This document shows, one piece after another, positions 34,096-46,600 of a stretch of 64,000 nt of DNA (its first letter is position 1; every line of letters begins with the position of its first letter). The stretch is from NCBI RefSeq assembly GCF_001039355.2, contig NW_019775680.1, positions 750,279-814,278 of the forward strand, written 5' to 3'. A program made the position numbers and the translations under genes. The stretch is from Lingula anatina (Eukaryota; Brachiopoda; Lingulata; Lingulida; Lingulidae). The notes under the pieces are model-generated. The model was given only the letters and a program-made list of their open reading frames with translations, was not told where the DNA came from and made no database searches.

Positions 34096-34212
34096 AAACA
34101 TCCTTTTAGCGTCTCATTAAAAAAAACGTTTCTCGCAAACGCACGTTTTATTTTTAAAATCGCAGTGACTATCGTTTACAGTTGTTGGATTACCAACCAC
34201 ACACGGTGAACC
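34096..34212 (-). pseudogene. Gene 3 exon 9 relic
   Basis: TCACCGTGTGTGGTTGGTAA and ACGTGCGTTTGCGAGAAACG align with E9. The GFCP segment is deleted, a T run shifts the frame, and no proper acceptor precedes it. Gene 4 carries a related fragment at 47,985-48,040. Confidence 0.75.
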
Positions 34213-34500
34213 AATAATAAGATTTAAAAAAAACAGTTTCATTCATAGTCCTGATGAAATGAATTAAAGTATTGTCATTATACTTAAACACGACTTAAGT
34301 TCAAGTCGTTTCTTAGTGGAACCGACACCTTATTCACAATATCTTTGAAAGATAAAACGCTTTCATGTTTAGAAGATCTATCAGTATCCAAGTTACTTTA
34401 ATAAGTTTACATCTCTGTACTAAAAACCTTAAGTGCGTTGTTACCTTAAGTCCGTTGTCTGACAGAGAATGACACAAATCTATCTGGTCAGAAGAAATAC

Positions 34501-34632
34501 CTTCCTTGCACGATGGCTCCCCTTCTTCAGCGTAGTATCCACGTTGACAAGAGCACTTGTCGTTCTCACAAATGGTGTTGCTCACTTTGCTACAGTCAGT
34601 TTCATTTTGGCACCCGAGACCAACGACTTGGG
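34501..34632 (-). CDS. Gene 3 exon 8: cysteine module 6
   Basis: 132 nt, phase 1-1, open. QVVGLGCQNETDC, then CSCQRGYYAEEGEPSC. Six cysteines. Confidence 0.75.
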
Positions 34633-34872
34633 CTTAAGTAATGAAAATTTATATAATTTATGTTTTGGGAATTAGACCACTGCAGGTGATGTAAGATGTA
34701 ATCTTTAAAAAAGGTTAGTGTCCCACATTTACTGTGTGTAATTGTGAACTGTTTGTCGACATCATTGACGTTTACTTTCACGTTTAAAAACAATTAAAAT
34801 ACCAGGAAAAGCATAATAATAACGTCGGAATGAAAATTATAACGCATTCCCGGGTTTCCAAGATATTCTTAC

Positions 34873-35016
34873 TGTTGGTGCAGGTTTTCCCAGCTTCTTT
34901 TCCGTAGAAACCTAACATGCACTGACATCTACCGTCCAGACACTGGCTGTCATTGATTGCAGACTGACACAGGAACGTATCAATAGTGTTGTTGCAGAAC
35001 GTGCCGATCACCGTTT
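34873..35016 (-). CDS. Gene 3 exon 7: cysteine module 5
   Basis: 144 nt, phase 1-1, open. VIGTFCNNTIDTFLC, then CQCMLGFYGKEAGKTC. Six cysteines. Confidence 0.75.
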
Positions 35017-35239
35017 CTAAATGACAATTTACATTTTATTTAGTCACCGATATATTTCCCAAAAGTTTCAGAATTGGCAAATGAGTTCCTGTTGCACAGC
35101 TATACTCTCATCATTAATTCTATAACAGTTGTTTGTTTGATATATAGTCAAAAAGCAATAGCACGTCCCTAAATTAACAACCTCCCATGAGGCACGAACT
35201 GTGTTTATGGTTACAGACGAGCAGATCCGTGTCACTTAC

Positions 35240-35401
35240 CATTTTTGCAAGTTGAAGAACCAAGCGCCCCATAGGTTCCATGTGGACAAACACAGGTGCC
35301 CAATTCCCATATACTGGCTCTTTGGCATATTAGTTTCAGCGAGTCCTTATTAAATCGGTTGCATTGATCACTACCCATGCAAACCACGCCTACTCCTTGC
35401 T
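35240..35401 (-). CDS. Gene 3 exon 6: cysteine module 4
   Basis: 162 nt, phase 1-1, open. VVCMGSDQCNRFNKDSLKL, then CVCPHGTYGALGSSTC. Donor G then GTAAGT, not the GC form of genes 1 and 2. Confidence 0.75.
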
Positions 35402-35610
35402 CTAGAATATGATGCGGTGCATGTTATAAACTACATTACCATGTCCTTCCAAACAATGTATGCCACAACCACAACAATTTAGAGACAGCGAGTCAATAGA
35501 TGACACTCAAAAAGATGAAATGAGGTCAAATATTAGGTGAAGACCAAAACATTCAGTTTAGATTTTGGATAAATGATGCAACCATCATTATAAATAGTGT
35601 AGTGACTTAC

Positions 35611-35766
35611 TGATAATACACTTTCTGTCTCCATTATTTCCATGATAAGGAAGTACACAACTACAGACACCTCGAGACCCGGTTTTCGTACAGTAACTGT
35701 ATTCTGTTTGTAACTTTTCCCGGCAGAAATCGTCAGATGTGCAAGTCATTCCAACTTTTGGACGAG
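35611..35766 (-). CDS. Gene 3 exon 5: cysteine module 3
   Basis: 156 nt, phase 1-1, open. ARPKVGMTCTSDDFC, then CSCVLPYHGNNGDRKC. Six cysteines; length as in gene 4. Confidence 0.75.
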
Positions 35767-36097
35767 CTAAAATAGAATTATTTAAATGATTATTTAATGT
35801 CAAATTAAAATTATTTACAATGTGGTTGTTATTTTCCAGCTCGAGTTTTCAATGTGTACGTGGATAACAAAGATAATCAGCAACAACTTTTACTTAACTC
35901 GAGATGAAGACCATTCAGAAGGAAATTTTCCTCGTGATATTGGTCGATTCTGAAATTTAGAATTTTACCCAAGAAAAAAAGTAAATAACAAAATAGGGGA
36001 AATGAAAGTAAAAAGTTTTAATGTCAAGTCAAAATCTTCAATTTACAAATCTTGAATCCATTGCCTGAAAAAATCTCCATAAGAGACACACACTTAC

Positions 36098-36238
36098 TAT
36101 TCTTTCAGGGGGAGTCCCTTCCCTCTGTAGCGTAAAATCCTTCACTTGCACAGCGGCACCGGAATTCAATACACGCCCATTGAGAGGTGCCGTTCACACA
36201 GTCAGTGTCATCTTGGCAAAACGTGCCCACCACTTGTT
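36098..36238 (-). pseudogene. Gene 3 exon 4 with Cys-to-stop change
   Basis: 141 nt with normal splice sites. QVVGTFCQDDTDCVNGTSQW, then EGFYATEGRDSP followed by TGA at 36,105-36,107, where genes 1, 2 and 4 have TGT (Cys). Confidence 0.85.
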
Positions 36239-36433
36239 CTGAAATATAACCAAATACCTTTGATTGATAAGTTTTGATAAATTGCAAGCAACGGTAGCAA
36301 CTGGAACAATGGTTTTACCGGAAAATTATTCAATTCTATTCAAACCTATTTTGTTCACCTAATTTGAAAAACTGTACCGTTGCATTTGACATGGCATTTA
36401 CAATGGTTTGCAAACTACTTTGGGATTATTTAC

Positions 36434-36595
36434 CCTTTTCACAAACTCGTGCATCATATGGTGCATAGTAGCCTCTATCACACCTGCATAGCTCTTCTAA
36501 ACAAACGCCGTTGGTGATGTTGCAATCAATCGTGCTACAGTTCAACCGTTCCACGCCTTGTATAACATCTCCATGGCCATATGGTATGGACCCAC
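36434..36595 (-). CDS. Gene 3 exon 3: cysteine module 1
   Basis: 162 nt, phase 1-1. 18 nt longer at the 5' end than the paralogues (GGSIPYGHGDVIQGVE), using acceptor AAATCAG. Six cysteines. Confidence 0.75.
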
Positions 36596-36927
36596 CTGAT
36601 TTGCAATATACCAAAAATAGATTGTTGTATTTTGGATAGAAAAAACACCAAATGGATTTTCTTTGGTAAGTGGTGTTTGATATTTAATTCTATTGTATCA
36701 AATCAAAGTGGACAATGTACATGTTTTACTTGTAGGATATTCAATTTAAAATTTGTACAGAGACTAAAAATGAATAATTTGTGGATTATCGGATTAAGCC
36801 ATGACAACGCCAGTGATGGACTCGAAGCTTCAGTAAGTAAAGGCACATGAATGCGATTCTTTTATAGATTCACAAAAATGGCAGCAAAGAATATTAATTT
36901 ATGTACTTTATTCATAGGGCAACATAC

Positions 36928-37023
36928 CGTCGCTCTTCACATGTTGAAAGCTCACACAGATGATCAAGAATATATACTGTATCGCATCCATGGCAACAGG
37001 CGTCAACGAGAGCTTGAAAAGGT
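36928..37023 (-). CDS. Gene 3 exon 2: start codon and signal peptide
   Basis: ATG at 36,991-36,989 in GCCATGG context. MDAIQYIFLIICVSFQHVKS then D. Coding part 64 nt, phase 1 out (G then GTATGT). Confidence 0.8.
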
Positions 37024-38369
37024 CTGTAATAAAATGATAGTAAAGTCATACATATATCAATACTACACGATGTCATCTAATAATGCTGGTTGTTGTACCT
37101 GGTAAAATATACGAGACGTTTGTATAAAATTAAAACTTTTATAAAATTTGCTGCGTAACGGGCACGTATACGTAGTTATTAAGAGATAAATTAGATTGCT
37201 GAAGAACATCTATCACCATACAGGGGGCTTGGCTGTGTGAACACATAGAAACCAAACTATACTAATTTCTTAGGACCATCTATCATTCTGAAACGACATT
37301 TAATTAAGATGTCAATTTTAATAAGATGTTGCAGTGTTAATTAAAACTGCTTAGGGTAAACGCGTCACCAGATCCCTGAACCAATCATCAATATTTTAAT
37401 GAATAGAGACCGTCTTCCTCAAAAAATATTTGAAACCAAACTCTTAGTCCCTTTCCTAGATCTATTGTAACGGGAATTATGAAGAACTGGCCGGAAATGG
37501 CCAAAGGACCTAAATGATACATTTTAAAAATTAATCGAATTGCGATGAAGTATTGATGATCAGAAACGAAAAATAACCCAACGCCGTGTGTCATACCGAT
37601 ATGCCCCTATTTATTTAAAATATTATCTTTTTTCCTCTTATCTTTTTAATAATACAAAAAAAGTGTTATCTTTTTGAGTGAATTTATGAATTGTGCAGTT
37701 TGACATTTGCATTGCCAGTGGGAGTCCAGGTGACTATACATGTAGGATTAAAATTATCCTAGCAGTTAAAATGTAAAAACCTGGGGAAAAGGTGAAAAGG
37801 AGCAAATTTAAGGTGAGACATCCCTGCTAAATATCAAGGTTTTTTAACGGAATTACATCACGTTTTAATTTGGCAAAAGGCGTTGCCGTACGCCTTTCGA
37901 TTTATCTCAAGCTATCAACCGTTAGAACCTTAGATGTGAGTTCAAATCGTGTCGCATCTAAAATGTAGTTGCTTTTGTTGACAATTTAAAAATCTTTTGT
38001 TTTAGCTTTTTTCTTGTAAATAATACACGTTAAGAAAATATCAAAATACACATGTATGCAGACATAGATTATAACACTATACGAATCATCTGTAGTAAAA
38101 AGAAAAGATCTGCTTAGCTTAACAAAATATGAAACATTTATGTAAGTAATATTTATAAAAATTACACGTGCCTAAACTACTTAATTTAATATGTTTAACC
38201 AACTAAATCTACCGGCACGTGCTTAACTATCACATTAGCCATTAGCTAGTGATAGAAGGAAAGAATCTTATCAAAGAGTCTCCAAAAATTGTGCACCATG
38301 CAGCAACAAAGGTTGATAAAAATTAAGTTGGGAAAATTGTTTTAAAAGATCTACAGCAATGTCACTTAC

Positions 38370-38415
38370 CTAAATTCTAAACTGCTGATACACCGTGTTT
38401 TTTCCGACGACGCTT
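38370..38415 (-). other. Gene 3 noncoding exon 1 (5' UTR)
   Basis: Donor TTTAG then GTAAGTGAC at 38,370. The start is estimated from the GTTTAAAC box at 38,436-38,443. The intron start resembles those of genes 1, 2 and 4. Confidence 0.5.
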
Positions 38416-38435
38416 GTTCGACAGACAAAAATGCA

Positions 38436-38443
38436 GTTTAAAC
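38436..38443 (-). promoter_or_regulatory. Gene 3 TTTAAA promoter box
   Basis: GTTTAAAC palindrome in the position of the ATTTAAA box of genes 2 and 4. The upstream GATA and AGCAC blocks are not clear here. Confidence 0.45.
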
Positions 38444-39078
38444 AGCGTAGGGTTAAAATACTACTGCTTGGCCACAGCGGGAGGCCGCGAACCTTGTTTA
38501 AATGATGAATGACATACTGATATATCACGTTTTTGGCGTATGATCAAATTTGGCATGAACTAGACCAGGGTATTTTTAGCACCATCAGGAAAATAGGATA
38601 GCAAAGTTATTATTTAAGTAGTCAAGCGCTGTTTAAATGTCAAAGCAAAGTAATTGTCTGTCTTAAACTTTAATATGCAGTAAATTGATTACACTATTAA
38701 AACAAAATATTTAAATTAAAAATAAAAGAAAAAATAAAAATGTAATGGAGCCTCCAGGCTTCGATTGCCAGGCTCCAAAGTTCCGTTACGCAGTCCCTTT
38801 TTACTTCCTTCGAGAGGGTCGTAGACTGCCGGGCTCAAATTCTCCGGAGTAAAAGCAGTCCTTCCCTGTGGACCGAGGTATTTGGAAAATATAACACAGG
38901 GGCGGATCCAAGTTTATTTGAAGGGGGTTCCGCAGATGCGAAGCCGACCTTCGCCCCCCCCCCCCTTATAACCCTTTCGACATTGTTTCTGGAAGTCCAA
39001 ACCATGTGTATAGGGCCTACTTACACAAAGCATACTACTCTCTATCAAAGACCCCTCTAATTGCCATGCTTAAGCTCT

Positions 39079-39081
39079 AGT

Positions 39082-39116
<35 letters not shown>

Positions 39117-39135
39117 TGAGAGAGAGAGAGAGAGA
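39079..39135. repeat. (GT)n(GA)n microsatellite
   Basis: GT run followed by an impure GA run in the spacer between genes 3 and 4. Confidence 0.9.
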
Positions 39136-39439
39136 GTTTATGAACACAAACAGACGTTTCAGTCCCAAGTTGATAAAACGCAAATGCACTCTGAAACTCT
39201 GAATGTTTATTATTAGGCTACACTCAGTTCAAAATTTGCAATCATTACATCAAACGAACTTATAAGTCCAGTTGGCTAGAATCCCCTATAAATCTTATTG
39301 CAAGACAAAACCATTTTTATAGCAATACCGCACACCTAACGCAGCTTCTTAACTCGGGTGCCATGCTGCTCTAGCGCTGGGTCCTTGTGTTTCGCGCATT
39401 TTTACTTGTTTAACATATTCATCGTACAATATCTAAGCT

Positions 39440-40830
39440 TACCTTAGCGAGACGGGCCCCTTTCACATGGTGCAAGTGGGCCCCAATATGTCAGATTTGG
39501 GGAGACCGAAGACTGAGGTCCAATAAAACAAAGTGAAAGACCTCTTATACCAGATTTGTAGACCCGATATTCTGGGGCCCTCTCCGAGGAAGTAATGTAG
39601 CTCATCGGGGCCACAGAATTAAGAAGACACATGTCAACAGGCATAATCCTTTATTTCTGCTAAATGCTAAAAACAAAAAAAACACAAATTAAAACTAATT
39701 GTTATGTATATAAATTAACTCCTACTTTAATAAAGACCTTTTCTGCTATCTATAGATATTATTCAGAGCTGTGAAATATATTTCCTTCCAAACAGAAATA
39801 CATTATCACAAGTTCACTTAAAGAATTCTTGCATTACTATCCTTGACCAATGAAAATCATTACATGGCCAAACTAGCATTTACATCATTAGAACATGGCC
39901 ACCAAATACATTATGTAAATAAATAAATTATGTACATAAATATTTCACCCACCATTACATGCCTCTTTCCAATATATTCTGCCACTATCACTGTGGGACT
40001 GACCAAGACTGACCAAGACTGACCCACAGCACAGTGCACACACTGAAGGATGTGACCGTAAAAAGTGTTCAGTTATGTAAATAAGGTGCGGTGGATGCGT
40101 ATGGTCAGCACACCCACTGCAATACTGACCACTTTGTTCCTACAAGTAAATAACTACCCTCTACCAGGGCGACAGATATTCACAGATAAATCTCTAGATA
40201 AACAGACAGTCATTTTGGTCTGATGTCGATTCAGCAAAAAAATGTCCACAACAATAACCGCGGCCCTGATAGAGGGTAGTAAAATACCATGTTTTGGGAG
40301 CGTGGCAGACAAGAGCCTTCTCAAAGGACTTGAAGGGACCCTCATACAGGATTTGGAGGCCTGGCAGACAAGGGCACTTATAGAGGACTTAAAACGGAGC
40401 ACTCCGACAAAAGAGGCCCTCTTTAGGGTAAGATTCCCCGGGCCCATCTCAATTGTTTTTTTTTATCTTTAGTTCATTATTTTACAACAGGTATTTCTAT
40501 TTTATCAAAATATTGTAATCATAATTCACATGGAGCAAGTAGGCCCAAAATATTTCAGAACACTGAGGTCCACTAAAAAAAAGTGAAAGACCTCTCATAT
40601 CAGATTTGTGGAGCCTAATATTCTAGGGCCCTCTCAGAGAGAGAGAAAGAGAGTGAAAGGCCCATCATACCATGTTTTGGGAGCGTGCCAGACTAGGACC
40701 CTCTCAGAGGGCGTGAAGGGACCCTCATACAAGATTTAGAGGCCTGACAGACAAGGGCCCTTTCAGAGGACGTAAAACAGACCACTCTGGCAAAAGAGGC
40801 CCTCGGAAGGGCAGAAATCCCCCGGGCCCA
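39440..40830. repeat. Diverged duplicated repeat in the gene 3-gene 4 spacer
   Basis: Blocks recur at 40,265-40,460 and 40,660-40,845 (CATGTTTTGGGAGCGTG, GAAGGGACCCTCATAC, AGAGGCCCTC) and at 39,470-39,600 and 40,535-40,645 (CTGAGGTCCA, GTGAAAGACCTCT, GGGCCCTCTC). Inside each block, shorter units of about 60 bp repeat. Short ORFs here look incidental. Confidence 0.6.
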
Positions 40831-41039
40831 TTTCTATTGTTCTTTTTATCTTTAATTCATTATTTTACAACAAGCATTTCTAATTTATCAAAATATTGTG
40901 TTCATAATAATGCATATATGTATGTATATATGCAAATCAAATTGTGACAATCAATTGCTTTGTTTTGCCATAGTTCTGCTATCCTAAATTCCAGAAGGTG
41001 CTTAAAATAGCCTGATTGTTAATCCCGATTTCGATCACA

Positions 41040-41150
41040 CGCTGTAACCGAGATATCGGGATGCCATTCAACATTTAAACCCCATTCGTCGACTCCCGCT
41101 GTGATAAGTAAGCACTATTTAAACCGTGCGCTGTCAAAGCCGCCCTTTCT
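41040..41150 (+). promoter_or_regulatory. Gene 4 core promoter
   Basis: ATTTAAA at 41,117-41,123 preceded by GTGATAAGTAAGCACT and, farther up, CATTTAAACCCC and CCCGATTTCGATCAC. These match gene 1 and gene 2 promoter blocks in order and orientation. Confidence 0.65.
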
Positions 41151-41248
41151 GTCTTATCGGGAAAGCCTCTGTCTTGCCATCCAACTCAAGAGGTCTACTA
41201 GCCACTGACTGCATTATTTTATCAATTTTTTTACGGTTTAGGATTAAG
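41147..41248 (+). other. Gene 4 noncoding exon 1 (5' UTR)
   Basis: Ends GGATTAAG then GTAAGTGACA at 41,248. Start estimated about 30 bases after the ATTTAAA box. Intron 1 (to 43,501) still aligns in blocks with gene 1 intron 1, for example at 42,065-42,120 against 11,365-11,420. Confidence 0.6.
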
Positions 41249-43501
41249 GTAAGTGACACAGATGTAGATCGAATCTTATTGAATTTCCATATTCACTGTT
41301 TATCACCCATCCTTGCCGTTTGAAAATTGAAGATAAAATTGATAGTTCTGCCATAATTATCATTGGCAAATACCTACTGGTTATAATGTATGGTCACTGT
41401 GATGTCCATCGTGGATACTCTAACTGTGGCTATTTGCAAGCCAAGCATACACCGGTTATATTTGCCAGCATAAACATCTTGTCATTGTTGTGGTAGGTTT
41501 ATTGATGAAGCATTTTTAACATGTATGTTGTTTAAAAGTAAGAAAATATTTTCATCTCGTAACTACAATTAATTCTTAACCATTCATGTGCGTTTTTTAT
41601 ATTTTCTGTACAAAAAATGGTCACTAAAAAGCATTTCAGATGCGGTATTTAAGATGTGAGCGATGAAATGCTTCAGGTTCAAGTAGAGAACAATTTATGA
41701 AAAATTATTTATTAGATTTTTATTAATGTATCTATAGCATTTACTCTGGCCTTCTCCCCCCTCCCCCGATCTTTCTTTTTATTCATAAATTGCCACATAA
41801 AAATTATTTTAATCCCACAGACACTGTTACTCTTCACAATTAGTAACGAACTGTTTTTTTACACGAAAAGTATTTCGAAAAAAAAAAACTAAAAACGAAA
41901 ATAAGATCAAGTTAACAGGCATGTTTGTATGAATGTCAATATAATATTACTGCTATCACTCAACAGAGCGGTCTCATGATCGATCGGGAAGAAATACAGG
42001 TGTATTTGCTCTTGTCTCGTTCCCTTGGTTTCATTTCGTTCCTGTTTTTATTCGTAATATCTTCACCACGTGTCACTTCCCCATGTGTCTGTCACCAAGA
42101 TAAGGGACTATATCGTGTATACCTTGTTGTGTAACTGTCTATTGCCTCGCTTAATCCCAATATAAGCGATAACGTTAGACTTGGATGATGTAAGGCCCCG
42201 TTGGCATCTATATCGGGGAAGGTCCTTTTATTATTAACAACTTCGTCAAAAAGTATCAGATTATCATTTCACGTAAAGATTGATAACATTGCAATTTTGC
42301 GGTTATTACATCTTTTATAAAAACGCAGAATTTTGTAGATAAGACATGCCTGCGTAGCAGTGCAAATAATCCTTTGATAATTCGCCCTTTGACTTAAATC
42401 ATTCTGTTAAGACCGAAATGTGATAGCGGTATTTCAGGTAACTAATAATTCACTTGGCCTTTTTGTAATGGCAAAAGAACAAAATGCGTTCCAAATACGC
42501 GAGGGTGCAGCTTCTTATCAGGGTCTTAATGAAACAGTAATAGTGGGCTAATGTGATTTGGCGTGGCCAAGATTAGTGTAGAGACGTTTCTCACCCAGGC
42601 AGGTAACGGAAAAAACGCGTGTACCCCTGCTCCCAAGCACTTGGAATTTCATTATGTTTGATATATGTCCTCTTATCAAATCCCACTTGTTTGTAGACGC
42701 TGTCTAACATTGATTTATATACAGTATATTTTCATTGGTATCTTTAGATATATTCGCACGCACAAGAGGCTATTGGTTTATTGTTTTTTTGTTTTTTCTT
42801 TTCAGTTCACCACTACTTCATTACATGATATTTTCTATATATGTTTTCTTATATTAAGCATTGTAAAGAGATGCCTACTCTTTTCCATAGACATTAGCAC
42901 ACATTAAAAGCAGCTCCAGCCAATTCTTGGAACACTCCTCGTTATCAACTCATGTTACGTCAGAACGAGAACAGGTCTAAGGTCAGAAGCCGTGCGGGGG
43001 TTGGGGTTGCTTCCAATGAATACCAGTCTACAAAGATCCTCGCCTCAGCCATTAAATCAACGATTAAATGATTTAGACATCTGGTGAAACATTTTTGATC
43101 CAAACAGGTTTACCTTAAGACCGGCGTTTGGCGTGCAGTATTATAGCTCTAAGCAGTACTAATAAAAACGTCATTTTATCAGAAAGTCGATATCCTTATC
43201 AAACGTCAACTTCAAAAATGACAGATTGTCCTAAGAAATTTTTATGGTTTGGTTGGTTTCTATGTATTCAAACAGTCAAGTCCTCCAGGTATAATAATAA
43301 ATGTTTTTTGCAATCCGATTTAATAACTTCAAACACGCACCTTATGTACTACAGGTTCTATAAAAGCATTTCTTCTGAAATACGTTTATGTAGACAGGGG
43401 CAACCCTATTCTAGTTGTATATGTGTACATAAAACCAGTATTTCAGATGGTATTGTGTGACAAAGCTACATATCAGTTTCTTAACTTTCATTATATTGCA
43501 G

Positions 43502-43608
43502 AGCCCTCAAGACTCAATAGACGTTTGTTGCCATGAATACAATCAAGTTTATAACAGCTTTTTTGATAATCAGTGTGACTTTTTTGATAATCATGGTGAA
43601 GAGCGACG
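43502..43608 (+). CDS. Gene 4 exon 2: start codon and signal peptide
   Basis: ATG at 43,533. MNTIKFITAFLIISVTFLII then MVKSD, a longer hydrophobic core than the paralogues. Coding part 76 nt, phase 1 out (G then GTAGGT). Acceptor ATATTGCAG. Confidence 0.85.
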
Positions 43609-46600
43609 GTAGGTTGTCCTATGTGTAAATTACTTCTGTAGGATTTGCGGTCGTTTTCTAAAATCTATGAACGAATGGAATTCATGTCTTTTTAAATGAA
43701 GCTCTCGTGTTTATCACTACGCTGTCATGACTAGATCTGATTAAATGCTTGATTAGATGGTTCACATTTTGCTTCTCTACAAATTTGCCTATACTACGGC
43801 ATTTATCGGTATTATGCTTTGTACTTCTCCATTTAGTCAGTATAGAGCTGAAAAAAATCAACAAAATATTGATATCAATCACACATTTTATCCTTTAACA
43901 ACAGTTATTATGCCTACAGCATATTGTATTTTATGTTTTATGATTTTTTATATACGGAACCCATTTTATTCAAGGAAAAAACGTAAAAAAGACGTGGAAC
44001 GTCCGGTACTATTGATTTCAAATTGAGAGTAAAGATCACAAAAAAAAACGTTTAGTTGTTAAGGAATGTTTACTGTTATTACTGGCCATACATTGTAGAC
44101 ATTTACATACACATAATGGACAATAGAAAAGTCACCCCCTGAATCAGAGTAATCAAATAATAATCAAGTAATCAATAATCAAAATAGGCAGATCTTGAGT
44201 AGTTATAATGCCTGGTCTACCTTTCTTTTGTGAAATTTGATGTTAATAAAATGTTACCAGGAGCATATCATTCCACAGTCATTTATCTCCGCAAAGTATT
44301 GGTTCAGTAGGGGTGACACTTCTATTGTCCAGTGTGTGCACAAATAAATTTCTTTAATAATTTTTTTTGTTCGTGTATATTTTGGCTCAGTATATTTTAT
44401 GTTGGTTTATATACGGTTATATTACGGAATCCCTTTTATTCAAGGAGAAGATGTTATCAAAGGCGTGGAACGACTGGGTTGTAGCACGGAGCTTGACTGC
44501 AACATCACCAACGGCGTTTGTTTAGAAGGACTTTGCAGGTGTGAAAGAGGCTACTATGCACCGTACGATGCTAGAGTTTGTGAAAAGGGTAAATAACCAT
44601 AATAATACTTAAGCATATAAAAGCTACGGTAGCTTTTGCAAATTATTACAACTAAAAATGTAGCCATTCGTTAGAAAATAAAAAACGATACTTACTTTTA
44701 AGATAAGCAAAAGGGCACTTAGTTACATGTACATGTGTACATATGAGGTTGTGCAGTAGTGTTGAGTGTTATCACTGAAATAACTTGCTTTCTTTTCATC
44801 TTAACAATTTGAACTTACAACAGTACTTTGGTCCTGGTATACCCAACTGAAATACAAATCATTTTGTGAATAATGTGACTAAAAAGAAGCCAAATTTTGA
44901 ATTCTTCAAAGAAATTTTGCTCCGGCTGAACTATTTCCCCAGATGAAATATTAGCTGTTTCTGTTTATATTTCAGAACAAGTGGTGGGCACATTTTGTCA
45001 AGATGACACTGACTGTGTGAATGGTACCTCTCCTTGGGCGTGTATTGGATTCCGGTGCCGCTGTGCAAGTGAAGGCTTTTACGCTATAGAGGGAAGGGAC
45101 TCTCTCTGTAAGAATAGTAAGTGCTTCTTATGGAGATTTTTTCTGACAGTGGAATCAAGATTTGTAAATTGAAGACTTTGACTCGATATTGTTCCTTTTA
45201 CTTTGCATTTTTCTCTATTTTCTTTTTTTCTTTTTTTTTTTCCTTTGGTAAAATTCAAGATTTCAGAATCGGCAAATATCATGAGTAAAATTCCTTTCTG
45301 AATGGTCTTCCTCTCGAGTTAAGCAAAGGAAAATATATTATCGCTGATTATCCATACTCATATTAACACAGACAACTCAAAATGGAAAATGACAAACACA
45401 TTGTCGATAATTTTAATTGAACATTACGTCATCTTTTTTAAATTACTCTATTTTAGCTCGTCCAAAAGTTGGAATGACTTGCACATCTGACGATTTCTGC
45501 CGGGAAAAGTTACAAACAAAATACAGTTACTGTACGAAAACCGGGTCTCGAGGTGTCTGTAGATGTAGATATCCTTATCATGGGACTAATGGAGACAGAG
45601 AATGTATTATAAGTAAGTTATGATCACCACATTATGTATACTGATGGTTCCATGATTGATCAGTAATCTAACCCGAATGTTTTGATTTTCATTTTATATA
45701 AGATTTCTGAGTATTACATATTGACTCACTTTTTCTGGGTTAATTGAGTTGCTGTCATGCAGTGTTCTGATAAGACGTCAGTTTTTATCATTCATTGCAT
45801 TGTATTCTAGAGGCAGGAGTAGGGCTAAAAGGTTGCATGGGCAATGATCTGTGCAACCAGTATAACACAGATTCAGTGAAACTAATATGTCAAAGAGCCA
45901 GTCTATGGGTATTGGGCACCTGTGTATGTCCACATGGAGCTTATGGGGCGCTAGGTTCTTTAACCTGCAAAAATGGTAAGTGACACAGCACTGCTGGTCT
46001 GTAACCATGAACATCGTTTGTGACTCTTAGAAGATTGTTAATTTATGCAAGTGCTTTCTGGCTGTGAATAAAACAAACAGCTGTTTCAAAATTAATTATG
46101 AGAGTATAGCTGTACAACAGAATCTCATTTGCCAATTCTGAAACTTTTGGGAAATATATCACTAAATAAAATTCAAATTGTCATTTAGAAACGGTGATTG
46201 GCACGTTCTGCAACAAAACCATTGATACATCCCTGTGTCAGTCAGCAATCAATGACAGCCAGTGTCTGGACGGTAGATGTCAGTGCAAGTCAGGTTTCTA
46301 TGGGAAAGAAGCTGGGAAAAACTGCACTTACAGTAAGAATATCGTGGAAACTTCAAAATGCGTTATACTTTACATTCCGACGTATTGATTATAATTTTCA
46401 TGGTATTTTACTTATGTTAATGTGATTGTCATTGTTGTAGACAAACTATTAAACATGGAAATTGTGGGGCAGTTACCTTTTTCAAATTACATCTTACATC
46501 ACCTACAGTGGTCTAATTGCTCAAACCGTAATGTATTTAAATAGCAATTTTCATTAGTTTAGCCGAAATCGTTGGTAGATCATAATTTAACACAGTAAAT

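Larger units (their letters stand above)
32183..36991 (-). pseudogene. Gene 3: decayed EB/EGF-like multi-module paralogue
   Basis: Has the promoter, noncoding exon 1, a signal peptide exon and recognisable E3-E9 and E11-E15, in the order of genes 1, 2 and 4. Several lesions point to loss of function. The last cysteine of E4 is a TGA stop (36,105-36,107). E9 lacks its middle and acceptor. E10 is absent. E11 runs into a GA microsatellite and has no donor. E5-E8 and E12-E15 remain open with good splice sites, which suggests recent decay, or use after skipping of E4 (phase 1-1, so the frame is kept). A short secreted product of about two modules is also possible. Confidence 0.75.
38450..41030. 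other. Spacer between divergent genes 3 and 4
   Basis: About 2.6 kb without a recognised gene. Contains a hairpin (GGAGCCT and AGGCTCC at about 38,747-38,777), a CAGGGGCGGATCCAAG end typical of hAT-like elements (about 38,898), a GT/GA microsatellite (39,079-39,135) and a diverged internal repeat (39,440-40,830). Any shared control of the two promoters would lie here. Confidence 0.5.

Noticed and set aside
37890-37965. tRNA-like TTCAAATC loop
   Set aside because: No matching T-stem, acceptor stem or anticodon arm could be drawn.
40154-40472. ORFs of 97 and 76 codons in the gene 3-gene 4 spacer
   Set aside because: They run through the layered repeat; the second repeat block does not keep the frame.
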